A stretch of 64,000 nt of DNA from Rugamonas aquatica (GTDB taxonomy: Bacteria; Pseudomonadota; Gammaproteobacteria; Burkholderiales; Burkholderiaceae_D), in NCBI RefSeq assembly GCF_009380215.1, contig NZ_WHUG01000002.1, positions 744,001 to 808,000 of the forward strand, given 5' to 3'. Below are positions 48,647-59,641 of the stretch, one piece after another. The translations under genes and the position numbers were made by a program. A model generated the notes under the pieces. That model made no database searches, had not been told where the DNA came from, and saw only the letters and a list, made by a program, of their open reading frames with translations. How positions within the stretch are numbered: the first letter of the stretch is position 1; every line of letters starts with the position of its first letter.

Positions 48647-48657
48647 GTCTGCCATGC

Positions 48658-48840
48658 CTAGTTGCCGCAGCTGTCTTGGCAGGAGATCAGCGCCTCCTGG
48701 CAGCTTTCGGCTGGCTGGCCGGACTTCATGCAAGCTCTGTATTCTATGATGCAAGAATGGTAGCAGGTGGTGGCCAGAGTTGGCGCGGATGCCGCGCCGA
48801 TGCCGATTGCAAACAAGAACAATTTCAGTTTCTTATTCAT
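48658..48840 (-). CDS. Small secreted six-cysteine peptide
   Basis: 60 residues. ATG 48840 has a very good GGAGGAG ribosome site five bases upstream; the longer frame above it is a shadow of the glutaredoxin gene. Signal peptide MNKKLKLFLFAIGIGAASAP, cleavage near residue 23. The mature ~37 residues have C26, C30, C37, C47, C54 and C58, i.e. spacing x3-x6-x9-x6-x3, exactly mirror-symmetric. This suggests a disulfide-stapled helical hairpin. No family recognised. The co-oriented glutaredoxin-like gene lies 83 bases upstream. Confidence 0.75.
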   Translation of the reverse strand: MNKKLKLFLFAIGIGAASAPTLATTCYHSCIIEYRACMKSGQPAESCQEALISCQDSCGN

Positions 48841-48923
48841 GCGAACTCCTCCAATGGATAAGGGGCATCGAACGCTGCAAGAAGCCATGCCGCCCCGATA
48901 CACGGCCTCCATTTGGAACGGAT

Positions 48924-49322
48924 TCAGCGGGCAGGCGGACGCGGTAGCTGTTCGAGCGCGGCCTCGATGACGGACTGCTTGAACCCGGTGATGCGGCGGT
49001 TGCCGATCAGGATCACCGGCACGGCGGTCTCGCCGAAGCTGCGGTAGTCCTGCAGGCCCTTGCCGGCGTGGCTGATGTCGACATCGGCGTACGGGATGTT
49101 GCGCTCGCTCAGGTAGTCGCGGGTCTGCTGGCAGTAAGGGCAGGTCTTGGTGCCGTACAGCACCACCTTGGTGGAAGCGTCGGGATAGTAGGATTGGAAG
49201 TTGCCTTCGACGTAGGCCGGCGTCAGCCACTGCGGCACTTTGGTGGCGATCCGGCCGACGCCCAGGCCCAATCCCAGTATCGCGGCGTAGATCAGGATGT
49301 TCTTGATGTGCGTGCTATTCAT
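48924..49322 (-). CDS. Membrane-anchored glutaredoxin-like protein
   Basis: 132 residues from ATG 49322 with AGGAG upstream. One N-terminal helix (HIKNILIYAAILGLGLGVG) anchors it. The C-terminal thioredoxin fold (about 50-130) has the active site YGTKTCPYCQQTRDYL (CPYC), VDISHAGKGLQDYRSFGE, the cis-Pro TAVPVILIG and GFKQSVIEAAL. The active domain would face the periplasm if the helix is a signal anchor. Role: thiol-disulfide exchange; partner unknown, possibly the adjacent Cys-rich peptide (inference). Confidence 0.87.
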   Translation of the reverse strand: MNSTHIKNILIYAAILGLGLGVGRIATKVPQWLTPAYVEGNFQSYYPDASTKVVLYGTKTCPYCQQTRDYLSERNIPYADVDISHAGKGLQDYRSFGETAVPVILIGNRRITGFKQSVIEAALEQLPRPPAR

Positions 49323-49484
49323 ATGGCTCCTGGTAAGAGACGAACGGCGGCTCCGATGATGCCTTGTAGTCATCATTGATTTAATGCATAAAATTATGCA
49401 TTTTTCAATTTTTGCGATTCTATTGAATTGTCACGGCGATACGTGGTTGTCGGAGTTCTACAACACTTGCCGGCAGGGTAGGGA

Positions 49485-49513
49485 CGAAAAAAAACCTCGC
49501 GGTGCGAGGTTTT
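49485..49513 (-). terminator. Terminator of the cold-shock gene
   Basis: On the minus strand AAAACCTCGC (49513-49504) pairs with GCGAGGTTTT (49500-49491) around a three-base loop, followed by eight Ts. Confidence 0.93.
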
Positions 49514-49534
49514 TCACATCTGCTGCTTAAAAAA

Positions 49535-49738
49535 TTAAGCGGATTGGATGTTGGAAGCTTGCTTGCCTTTAGGGCCTTGCGTGACTTCGAATTGAACTTT
49601 TTGACCTTCTTTGAGGGTCTTGAAACCGTTCATGTTGATTGCGGAGAAGTGAGCGAACAAATCCTCGCCGCCGTCATCTGGAGTGATGAAGCCAAAACCT
49701 TTGGAATCATTGAACCACTTAACTGTACCTGTTGCCAT
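49535..49738 (-). CDS. Cold-shock domain protein (CspA family)
   Basis: 67 residues from ATG 49738. [34 protein letters not shown] contains RNP1 (KGFGFI) and RNP2-like (DLFAHF) motifs. An OB-fold RNA chaperone that binds single-stranded RNA/DNA. The start five residues further up is unlikely since [10 protein letters not shown] is the conserved start. The leader (see palindrome at 49783) may carry regulation. Confidence 0.95.
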   Translation of the reverse strand: MATGTVKWFNDSKGFGFITPDDGGEDLFAHFSAINMNGFKTLKEGQKVQFEVTQGPKGKQASNIQSA

Positions 49739-50062
49739 AAAAAGAACTTTCAAAATTAAAACGGATCACACGAGCCATAAAAGCAAGAAGCTTCTTGCCC
49801 CCTCCTCACGCCTCACTTCTTATCAACATGTACATTTCTGCACGCAGCCGATAACGCATTGTTAGCGGATCAAATTCCAAAGTCAAGCAGATTTGTATGC
49901 ATTTTGCTACTTTTAACTCAATTGGCGAAAAAGCAACTCTTGATTTTGGCGGATGGGTCGCCATCTGCGTCAAGTTCAGAAAACGCGTAAGATGGAAAAC
50001 AATTGGATGTGCATAGTGAAATGCACATTGCATCAACCCCGAAAGCATTAGAATATAAGCGT
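49739..50062. other. Divergent intergenic region between csp and clpS
   Basis: 324 AT-richer bases with no credible gene. It holds the csp leader with a 16-base palindrome and, on the right side, the clpS promoter region. An upstream in-frame TTG at 50003 could extend ClpS but is not conserved in ClpS length. Confidence 0.5.
49783..49798 (-). promoter_or_regulatory. 16-base palindrome in the csp leader
   Basis: GCAAGAAG-CTTCTTGC, perfect, 45-60 bases before the csp start codon; on the minus strand it is followed by TTTTATGG. It could form an mRNA hairpin or act as an operator. Confidence 0.5.
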
Positions 50063-50361
50063 ATGGCAACCAAGCATGATACCGAAACCCTCTTGGAGCG
50101 GCAAACGCTGAAGCCGCCACCTCTGTACCAGGTGGCGTTGCTCAATGATGACTATACCCCGATGGAATTCGTGGTCGCCATCATTCAGGAGTATTTCAAC
50201 AAAGACCGTGAAACCGCCACGCAGATAATGCTCAGTGTTCACCGCTACGGCAAGGGAGTGTGCGGCGTGTTTTCAAAAGACATCGCCTGTACCAAAGTGG
50301 AGTTCGTTTTAACGCATGCGCGCAAGGCGGGGCATCCCCTGCAGTGCGTGATGGAGGAAGT

Positions 50362-50365
<4 letters not shown>
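50063..50365 (+). CDS. clpS: ATP-dependent Clp protease adaptor ClpS
   Basis: 100 residues from ATG 50063, matching normal ClpS length. [21 protein letters not shown] is the N-degron-binding core (the NDDYT/M-E-F motif), followed by [22 protein letters not shown] and the C-terminal [16 protein letters not shown]. It delivers N-end-rule substrates to ClpAP. The stop overlaps clpA start by ATGA (50362-50365). Confidence 0.97.
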
Positions 50366-52668
<2,303 letters not shown>

Positions 52669-52688
52669 GCCGTTCAGGCCTCATAAGG

Positions 52689-52718
52689 AGCCCGCCCACG
52701 AAAGTGGAGCGGGTTTTT
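52689..52718 (+). terminator. Rho-independent terminator after clpA
   Basis: GCCCGC-CCAC pairs with GTGG-AGCGGGTT around GAAA (52689-52712, with a small internal mismatch), followed by seven Ts. Confidence 0.88.
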
Positions 52719-52781
52719 TTCTTTTAGACCTAAAGCTGTGCCAGAATTGTCGTTCCATTTGACAAACATTGAAACTGTCCC

Positions 52782-55700
52782 ATGACCCTGACTTCTCTGC
52801 GCCTCCGTCCTCTCGTCCTGATGTTCCTGTCCGCCGGCCTGCTGTCCGGCACCGCCTCCGCCGCCGACGCCTATTACCGTTTCCCCGCCATCCGTGCTGA
52901 CGCCGTGGTCTTCACCGCCGAGGGCGACCTGTGGAAGACCGGCGTCCACGGCGGCCCGGCACAACGCCTGACCACACACCCGGCCGCCGAAACCAACGCC
53001 GCCATCTCGCACGACGGCAAATGGATCGCCTTCTCGGCCTCCTACGAGGGCGGCCAGGAAGCCTACGTGATGCCGCTGGCCGGCGGCCTGCCGAAGCGCA
53101 TCACCTTCGAGAACGGCGCCGTCTCCGTGCTGGGCTGGACCGCGCAAGGTGAAGTGCTGGTGACGACGCTGGACAGCAAGGGACCGTCGCGCAACAACGT
53201 CATCGCGGCCGTCAAGCCGGGCGACCTGCAGCGCCGCGTGTTCCCCGTGGCTGAAGCCAACGATGCCGTGCTCGACGACGCCGGCAAGACGCTGTACTTC
53301 ACCCGCAACGGTCTGGCGCTGACCAACGACAACGTCAAACGCTATCGCGGCGGCGCCCATGCGCAGCTGTGGCGCTACGACCTGGCCGGCAGCGCCGAAG
53401 CCGCGCCACTGCTGCCCGCCGACGCCGGCAACAACAAGCGGCCGATGTGGTGGCAGGGTCGCGTCTACTTCATCAGCGACCGTGGCGGCTCAGATAATCT
53501 GTGGTCGATGGCGGCCGACGGCAGCGATCCGCGCCAGCTGACCAACCACGCCGACTGGGACGTGCGCAACGCCGCACTGGGCGACGGCCGCATCGTCTAC
53601 CAGCTGGGCGCCGACCTGCACGTGCTGGACCTGGCCGCCGCCAAGGATGAACAGCTGGCCATCAGCCTGGTCTCCGACTTCGACCAGCAGCGCGCGCGCC
53701 AGATCCGTTCGCCGCTGGACAACCTGACCAACGTCCAACTCTCCGGCAAGGACGAGCGCCTGGTGCTGACCGCGCGCGGCCGCGTCAGCGTGGCCGGCAC
53801 CGGCTCGCAGCGTCGCGTGGAGATCGCCGTGCCGGAAGGCGCCCGCGCCCGCGAGGCGGTGTTCAGCCACGACGACCGCTGGGTCTACGCCATCGTCGAC
53901 AGCACCGGCGAAAACGAAATCTGGAAATTCGCCGCCGACGGTTCCGGCAAGGGCGAACAACTGACCAAGGATGGCAACCACCACCGCTGGCAGCTGTACC
54001 CGTCGCCGGACGGCCGCTGGCTGGCCCACACCGACAAGAAAGGCCGCCTGTGGTTGCTGGACCAGGCTACCAAGGCCAATACCGTCATCGACGACGGCAG
54101 CAAGGTGGGCTCGGACCGGCACGATGAAATCCTGTGGTCCGGCGACAGCAAGAACCTGGCGCTGGTGCGCGCCGCCAGCACCGAGCAGCGCGAGCAGATC
54201 GGCCTGTACAACCTCGAATCGAAACAGCTGGCCTTCGTCACCGGCGACCGCTACAACTCGCGCTCGCCGGCGTTTTCGCCGGATGGCAAATGGCTGTACT
54301 TCCTCTCGGCCCGCAACTTCCAGCTGGCTAACGGCTCGCCGTGGGGTGACCGCAACATGGGACCGGTGTTCGACAAGCGCACCGGCGTCTACGCGCTGGC
54401 GCTCCAGCCGGGCAACCGCTTCCCGTTCAAGCCGGACGATGAGCTGAACAAGCCGGGCGACAAGCCGGCCGAAGGCGCGGCCGAAAAAGCCGCCGAGCAG
54501 GCAGCCGAGAAGGCCGTCGAAAAAGCCGTCGCCAAGACCACGCCGGAGAAGAAAGCCGGCAAGTCGCTGCCGGCCATCGTCTACGCCGGTCTGGCGGATC
54601 GCCTGTACGAAGTGCCGCTCGCAGCCGGCAACTACCGCAACCTGCAAATCGACGACAAGCGCCTGTACTTCCTCGATGCCGACGGCAACGAGGGCAAGGC
54701 CAATCTGAAAACGCTGGCGATCGCCGCCAATGGCCCGCAGCCGGAAGTCTTCGTCAGCGGCGTGCGCGAATACGACCTGGCCACCGACAAGAAGCACCTG
54801 TACTACCGCATCCACGCCGCCAACGGGCCGGGCGACATGCTGGTGGTGGAGGCGGGCGCCAAGGCGCCGTCGGATGTCTCCAAGGCCAAGGTCAAGGTGG
54901 ACGACTGGAGCTTCACTTCCAACCCGCGCCTGGAATGGACGCAGATGTTCAACGACGCCTGGCGCATGCACCGCGACTTCCTGTACGACGCCAAGATGCG
55001 CGGCGTGAACTGGACCGGCGTGCGCGCCAAGTACGCGCCGCTGGTGGAACGCGTGACCGACCGCGCGGAGCTGAACGACGTGCTGGGCATGATGGTCAGC
55101 GAAGTGGGCGCGCTGCACTCGCAGATCGCGCCGGGCGAACTGCGCCGCTCGACGCCGGAAGGCGCCCCGGCCGGTCTGGGTGCGCTGCTGACGCGCAGCG
55201 CCGACGGCTACCGCGTGGACCACATCTACCGCAGCGAACCGGAGCTGCCGTCCGAACGCGGCCCGCTGCTGCAACCGGACGTGGACGTGAAGGAGGGCGA
55301 CGTCATCACCGCCGTCAACGGCAAGCCGGTGCTGGATGCACGTGACATCGCCGACCTGCTGCTGAACCAGGCGGACAAGCAGATGCTGCTGCAAGTGAAG
55401 CGCAAGGAGGGCGGCATCCGTTCCGTGATCGTCACGCCGGTCAACATGGCCAAGCAGGCCGGCCTGCGCTACGGCGACTGGGAGCAAAGCCGCGCGCGAC
55501 AAGTGGACGCCGCGTCCAAGGGCCGCATCGGCTACCTGCACCTGCGCGCCATGGGCCCGCGCGACATCGCCTCGTTCGCACGCGACTTCTACGCCAACGT
55601 CAACCGCGACGGCCTGATTATCGACGTACGCCGCAACAACGGCGGCAACATCGACAGCTGGGTGATCGAGAAGCTGCTGCGCAAGGCCTGGGCCTTCTGG

Positions 55701-56126
55701 TCGTCGCCGGGCGCGCTGCCTGCGCCGAACATGCAGAAGACCTTCCGTGGCCATCTGGTGGTGCTGATCGACGAATACACCTACTCGGACGGCGAGACCT
55801 TCGCCGCCGGCATCAAGGCCTTGGGCCTGGCGCCGCTGGTCGGCAAGCGCACGGCGGGCGCCGGCGTCTGGCTCAGCGATAACAACCGCTTGAGCGACAA
55901 CGGCATGGCGCGCGTGGCGGAGAACGGCCAGTTCAACACCGCCGACGGCCAGTGGCTGATCGAAGGCGTGGGCGTATCGCCGGACGTGGAAGTGGACAAC
56001 CTGCCGCACGCAACGTATCAAGGCCAGGACCGCCAGCTGGAAGTGGCGCTGGACCTGCTGGACAAGAAGCTGAAGGCGCAGCCGATCAAGGCCTATCAGC
56101 CGCAAGCCATCCCCGCGCTTAAATAA
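52782..56126 (+). CDS. Tricorn-like S41 peptidase, first copy
   Basis: 1114 residues. Signal peptide (LVLMFLSAGLLSGTASA). Residues about 30-560 are WD40/PD40-like beta-propeller repeats (ISHDGKWIAFSASYEGGQEA, SPDGRWLAHTDKKGRLWLL). Next come an Ala/Lys/Glu linker near 570-600, a C1 helical domain (MFNDAWRMHRDFLYDAKMRG), a PDZ domain (about 815-890) and the C2 catalytic domain. Catalytic-type residues: His in SEVGALHSQIA, Ser in DEYTYSDGETFAAG and Glu in WLIEGVGVSPDVEV. Secreted oligopeptide-degrading serine protease by family analogy. No ribosome site is evident before ATG 52782. Confidence 0.9.
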   Translation: MTLTSLRLRPLVLMFLSAGLLSGTASAADAYYRFPAIRADAVVFTAEGDLWKTGVHGGPAQRLTTHPAAETNAAISHDGKWIAFSASYEGGQEAYVMPLAGGLPKRITFENGAVSVLGWTAQGEVLVTTLDSKGPSRNNVIAAVKPGDLQRRVFPVAEANDAVLDDAGKTLYFTRNGLALTNDNVKRYRGGAHAQLWRYDLAGSAEAAPLLPADAGNNKRPMWWQGRVYFISDRGGSDNLWSMAADGSDPRQLTNHADWDVRNAALGDGRIVYQLGADLHVLDLAAAKDEQLAISLVSDFDQQRARQIRSPLDNLTNVQLSGKDERLVLTARGRVSVAGTGSQRRVEIAVPEGARAREAVFSHDDRWVYAIVDSTGENEIWKFAADGSGKGEQLTKDGNHHRWQLYPSPDGRWLAHTDKKGRLWLLDQATKANTVIDDGSKVGSDRHDEILWSGDSKNLALVRAASTEQREQIGLYNLESKQLAFVTGDRYNSRSPAFSPDGKWLYFLSARNFQLANGSPWGDRNMGPVFDKRTGVYALALQPGNRFPFKPDDELNKPGDKPAEGAAEKAAEQAAEKAVEKAVAKTTPEKKAGKSLPAIVYAGLADRLYEVPLAAGNYRNLQIDDKRLYFLDADGNEGKANLKTLAIAANGPQPEVFVSGVREYDLATDKKHLYYRIHAANGPGDMLVVEAGAKAPSDVSKAKVKVDDWSFTSNPRLEWTQMFNDAWRMHRDFLYDAKMRGVNWTGVRAKYAPLVERVTDRAELNDVLGMMVSEVGALHSQIAPGELRRSTPEGAPAGLGALLTRSADGYRVDHIYRSEPELPSERGPLLQPDVDVKEGDVITAVNGKPVLDARDIADLLLNQADKQMLLQVKRKEGGIRSVIVTPVNMAKQAGLRYGDWEQSRARQVDAASKGRIGYLHLRAMGPRDIASFARDFYANVNRDGLIIDVRRNNGGNIDSWVIEKLLRKAWAFWSSPGALPAPNMQKTFRGHLVVLIDEYTYSDGETFAAGIKALGLAPLVGKRTAGAGVWLSDNNRLSDNGMARVAENGQFNTADGQWLIEGVGVSPDVEVDNLPHATYQGQDRQLEVALDLLDKKLKAQPIKAYQPQAIPALK

Positions 56127-56137
56127 CCCCCCTGCGC

Positions 56138-56215
56138 GTCATTCCCGCGAAAGCGGGAATCCATGCTGAGCCAATACGCACGCGGCCTATGGATTCCCGC
56201 CTGCGCGGGAATGAC
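56138..56215. repeat. Inverted pair of extragenic palindromes between the tricorn-like genes
   Basis: A 27-base unit (56138-56164) beginning GTCATTCCCGCG and ending GCGGGAATCCAT is repeated in inverse at 56189-56215 with two mismatches, 24 bases apart. Each unit is itself a hairpin. This CATTCCCGC/GCGGGAATCC type is a widespread interspersed extragenic repeat in proteobacteria (family knowledge). Confidence 0.85.
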
Positions 56216-56235
56216 CGAGCACCTAAGGAGAGACT

Positions 56236-59200
56236 ATGAAGCATCTGTTATCCGCAGCCGTTGCCGCTGCGTTGCTGTCGATGAGCCACGGCGCGCTGGC
56301 GCTGCCCAACACCAGCGACACGCGCATGCTGACCGAGCCTGCGCTGTCGGCGCAGCACCTGGCCTTCATCTACGCTGGCGATCTGTGGCTGGCGAATCGT
56401 GACGGTTCGTCGCCGCGCCGCCTGACCTCCGACCTTGGCGATAAATCGAACCCGGTGTTTTCACCCGACGGCAAATCGATCGCCTACAGCGCACAGGTGG
56501 ACGGCAATACCGACGTCTACCTGCTGCCCATCGAAGGCGGCATACCTAAGCGGCTGACCTACCATCCCGGCGCCGATGTGGTGCAGGCCTTCACGCCCGA
56601 TGGCAAGTCGGTGATGTTCACGTCCCCGCGTGCGGCCTTCAACAACCGCTATCGCAAGCTGTTCACCGTGCCGGTGAGCGGCGGCGTGGAGACCGAGCTG
56701 GAAGTGCCGAACGCCGCCCGCGCCGGCTGGTCGCCGGACGGCAAGCAGATCGCCTACAACCCGTTCTCGCCGGCCTTCATGCAGTGGAAGCACTATCGCG
56801 GCGGTACCAACTCCATCCTGTGGCTGTTCAACCGCGCCGACAAATCGGTGCAGAAGATCCCGCAGCCCGCCACGCATTCGAACGATGTCGATCCGGTGTG
56901 GATAGGCGACACGGTCTACTTCCGCTCCGACCGCGACGGCGAATTCAATCTGTACGCCTACGACGTCAAGAGCAAGGCGGTGCGCGCATTGACGCGGCAT
57001 ACCGACTTCCCGGTGCTGAATATCGCAGCCGACGGCGGCGGCATCGTCTACGAGCAGGCCGGCTATCTGCATGCGCTGGACCTGGCCAGCGGCCAGTCGC
57101 GCAAGCTCACCATCGGCGTCAATAGCGACCTGGGGGCATCGCGTCCGCGCTGGGTCAGTGGCGCCAAGTATATCCGCAACGCCTCGATCTCGCCGTCCGG
57201 CGCGCGCGTGGCGTACGAGTTCCGCGGCGAGATCGTCACCATCCCCGCAGATAAAGGCGATGTGCGCAACCTGACGCATACGCCGGCCGCGAATGAACGC
57301 ACGCCGGCCTGGTCGCCGGATGGCCGCTCCGTCGCCTACTTCTCGGACGAATCGGGCGAGTACGCGCTGCACATCCGCGCCCAGGACGGAAAGGGCGAGC
57401 CGCGCAAGTTCAAGCTCACCGGTGCAGGCTTCTACGACTATCCGGTCTGGTCGCCCGACAGCAAGAAGATCGCCTACACCGACAACGCGTGGACGCTGTA
57501 CGTGCTGGACGTGGCGACGGGTGCGATCAAGAAGATCGCCAGCGAGCCGCTGTATGGTGTGAGCAAAACGCTGCACGCCACATGGGCGCCGGATTCGCGC
57601 TGGATCGCCTACGCGCTGAACTCGATGACCTACACCCGCAGCGCCTATATCTACTCGCTGGAGCAGAATAAATCGTGGCCGGTGACGGACGGCTTGTCCG
57701 ACGTGGTCGATCCGGTGTTCGACAAGAGCGGCAAGTACCTGTACTTCTTCGCCTCGACCAACGCGGGACCAAGCAATAACTGGTTCTCGCAGCAGAACGA
57801 GGACAATCGCGTCACCCGCACGATCTGGATGGCGGTGCTGCGGCGCGACCTGCCGTCGCCGCTGATCAAGGAAAGCGACGAGGAGAAGAGCGCATCGTCG
57901 GCCACGCCGCCGGCCCAGGCATCGGCCAAGGAGCCAGCCAAGGCGGAGCCGCCCAAGGTCGATCCGAAGACAGGCCGCGACGATCCCAAGGTAACGGTGG
58001 CGCCGGTGGCGCCGATCTCCATCGACTTCGAAGGCATCGAGAACCGCATCGTCGATCTGCCCGTACCTGCGGCCGCGCTGTCCGATCTGAACGCAGGTGA
58101 AGCAGGGCAGATCTTCTTCCTGCGCGAGAACGACGGCAAGAAAGCCATCCAGCGCTTCGACCTGAAGGACCGCAAGGCCGAAACGCTGCTGGCCGAAGCC
58201 GACGAATACGAAGTCTCCGCCGACGGCAAGAAGATCCTGTACCGCCTGAAGGAAGCCTGGGCCATGGGCAGCGCCACCGCCAAGACACTGTCGCCGGGCG
58301 AAGGCAAGATCAAGGTCGAAGCGATCGAAGTGCGCGCCGAACCGCGCGCCGAGTGGGAGCAGATCTTCAACGAAGCCTGGCGCATCAACCGCGACTTCTT
58401 CTACGACCCCGGCATGCACGGCGCCGACTGGAACAAGATGCGCACCAAGTACGCGCAGTTCCTGCCTGAGCTGTCCAGCCGCGCCGATTTGAATCGCCTG
58501 ATCCAGTGGCTGTGCAGCGAGTTGGGCGTGGGCCACCATCGCGGCGGCGGCGGCGACTTCTTCACCGATGCCAAGCCGGTGCCGGGCGGCCTGCTGGGCG
58601 CCGACTACGAAGTGAGCGACGGCCACTATCGCTTCAAGAAGGTGTACGGCGGCTTGAACTGGAACCCGGCGCTGCGCGCGCCGCTGACCGAGCCTGGCCT
58701 GAACGTCAAGGCTGGCGAGTATCTGCTGGCGGTCGATGGCCGTCCGCTGCTGGCGCCGACGAATCTGTACAGCGCCTTCGAGAACACCGCCAACAAGGCC
58801 ATTGACATCACCGTCGGCCCGAACGCGGACGGCAGCAAATCGCGCACCATCACCGTGGTGCCAGTGGCGACCGAGGACGCGCTGCGCAACCGCGACTGGA
58901 TCGAAGGGAATATCCGCAAGGTGAACGCGGCCACTGGCGGCAAGGTCGCCTACGTCTACGTGCCGAACACCGCGACGCTGGGCCACACCTACTTCAAGCG
59001 CTACTTCTTCCCGCAGGCCGACAAGGACGCCGTCATCATCGACGAGCGCTTCAACGGTGGCGGCAGCGTGGCCGACTACTACCTGGAGATTTTGCAGAAG
59101 AAGGAAATCGCCTGGTGGACCATGCGCTATGGCGCGGACATGAAAACGCCGTCGGCCTCGATTCAGGGACCGCGCGCGATGCTGATCGATGAAACGGCCG

Positions 59201-59544
59201 GCTCGGGCGGCGACCTGCTGCCGTGGATGTTCCGCAAAAATCAAATGGGTCCGCTGATCGGCAAGCGCACCTGGGGTGGCCTGGTGGGCATCCTTGGCTT
59301 CCCGACGCTGATGGATGGCGGCGGCATCACCGCGCCCAACCTGGCCTTCTGGACCCGCGACGGCGGCTGGGGCGTGGAGAACGAAGGCGTGGCGCCGGAT
59401 ATCGAAGTCGACCAGAATCCGGCCGACGTCATCGCCGGCCGCGATCCGCAACTGGAAAAAGCGATTGAGGTCATCAAGGCCGAACTGGCGAAGAACCCGC
59501 CGGTGCGCCCTGTGCGCCCGGCCTTCCCGATCAAGGCGAAGTAA
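56236..59544 (+). CDS. Tricorn-like S41 peptidase, second copy
   Basis: 1102 residues with AAGGAG before ATG 56236. Signal peptide MKHLLSAAVAAALLSMSHGALA. Propeller repeats (FSPDGKSIAYSAQVDGNTDV, WSPDGRSVAYFSDESGEYAL), a low-complexity Ala/Lys/Pro linker (about 550-590), the C1 domain (IFNEAWRINRDFFYDPGMHG), PDZ and C2. Catalytic-type His in SELGVGHHRGG, Ser in ETAGSGGDLLPW, Glu in WGVENEGVAPDIEV. Same architecture as the upstream copy but clearly diverged, so an old duplication or separate acquisition. Its 3' end has a decayed relative at 62116. Confidence 0.9.
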   Translation: MKHLLSAAVAAALLSMSHGALALPNTSDTRMLTEPALSAQHLAFIYAGDLWLANRDGSSPRRLTSDLGDKSNPVFSPDGKSIAYSAQVDGNTDVYLLPIEGGIPKRLTYHPGADVVQAFTPDGKSVMFTSPRAAFNNRYRKLFTVPVSGGVETELEVPNAARAGWSPDGKQIAYNPFSPAFMQWKHYRGGTNSILWLFNRADKSVQKIPQPATHSNDVDPVWIGDTVYFRSDRDGEFNLYAYDVKSKAVRALTRHTDFPVLNIAADGGGIVYEQAGYLHALDLASGQSRKLTIGVNSDLGASRPRWVSGAKYIRNASISPSGARVAYEFRGEIVTIPADKGDVRNLTHTPAANERTPAWSPDGRSVAYFSDESGEYALHIRAQDGKGEPRKFKLTGAGFYDYPVWSPDSKKIAYTDNAWTLYVLDVATGAIKKIASEPLYGVSKTLHATWAPDSRWIAYALNSMTYTRSAYIYSLEQNKSWPVTDGLSDVVDPVFDKSGKYLYFFASTNAGPSNNWFSQQNEDNRVTRTIWMAVLRRDLPSPLIKESDEEKSASSATPPAQASAKEPAKAEPPKVDPKTGRDDPKVTVAPVAPISIDFEGIENRIVDLPVPAAALSDLNAGEAGQIFFLRENDGKKAIQRFDLKDRKAETLLAEADEYEVSADGKKILYRLKEAWAMGSATAKTLSPGEGKIKVEAIEVRAEPRAEWEQIFNEAWRINRDFFYDPGMHGADWNKMRTKYAQFLPELSSRADLNRLIQWLCSELGVGHHRGGGGDFFTDAKPVPGGLLGADYEVSDGHYRFKKVYGGLNWNPALRAPLTEPGLNVKAGEYLLAVDGRPLLAPTNLYSAFENTANKAIDITVGPNADGSKSRTITVVPVATEDALRNRDWIEGNIRKVNAATGGKVAYVYVPNTATLGHTYFKRYFFPQADKDAVIIDERFNGGGSVADYYLEILQKKEIAWWTMRYGADMKTPSASIQGPRAMLIDETAGSGGDLLPWMFRKNQMGPLIGKRTWGGLVGILGFPTLMDGGGITAPNLAFWTRDGGWGVENEGVAPDIEVDQNPADVIAGRDPQLEKAIEVIKAELAKNPPVRPVRPAFPIKAK

Positions 59545-59546
59545 AG

Positions 59547-59585
59547 TGTTCGGAAGTGAACAGCGATAGCGTTCACTTCCGAACA
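59547..59585. promoter_or_regulatory. Double palindromic upstream activating sequence
   Basis: A perfect 15-base inverted repeat (59547-59561 with 59571-59585) around AGCGATAGC. Each arm is itself a palindrome of the form GTTC-N6-GAAC (59548-59561 and 59571-59584), 23 bases centre to centre, i.e. about two helical turns. It is centred about 85 bases upstream of the predicted sigma-54 start, the normal place for an NtrC-type activator site. It could also serve as a 3' hairpin for the tricorn gene, but lacks a T run. Confidence 0.7.
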
Positions 59586-59625
59586 TTGCGCGCTGATTTT
59601 GTCCGTCCTGGCGTCCAAAAGCCCG

Positions 59626-59641
59626 TGGCATGGATGTTGCA
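59626..59641 (+). promoter_or_regulatory. Sigma-54 promoter of the FtsX-type permease gene
   Basis: TGGCATG-GATG-TTGCA: GG and GC elements with the exact ten-base gap, one mismatch to TGGCACG-N4-TTGCW. Expected start about 59652, giving a ~23-base leader before ATG 59675. Confidence 0.8.

Noticed and set aside
48658..49230. 190-codon version of the six-cysteine gene
   Set aside because: The extra N-terminal part is the glutaredoxin-like gene read in another frame; the strong ribosome site precedes the 60-codon version.
53490..56105. 871-codon minus-strand frame across the first tricorn-like gene
   Set aside because: Same reason; the plus-strand protease is complete with signal peptide and catalytic residues.
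56461..59631. 1056-codon minus-strand frame across the second tricorn-like gene
   Set aside because: Shadow of a GC-rich gene; biased composition (Arg, Val, Asp, His), no ribosome site, no domain.
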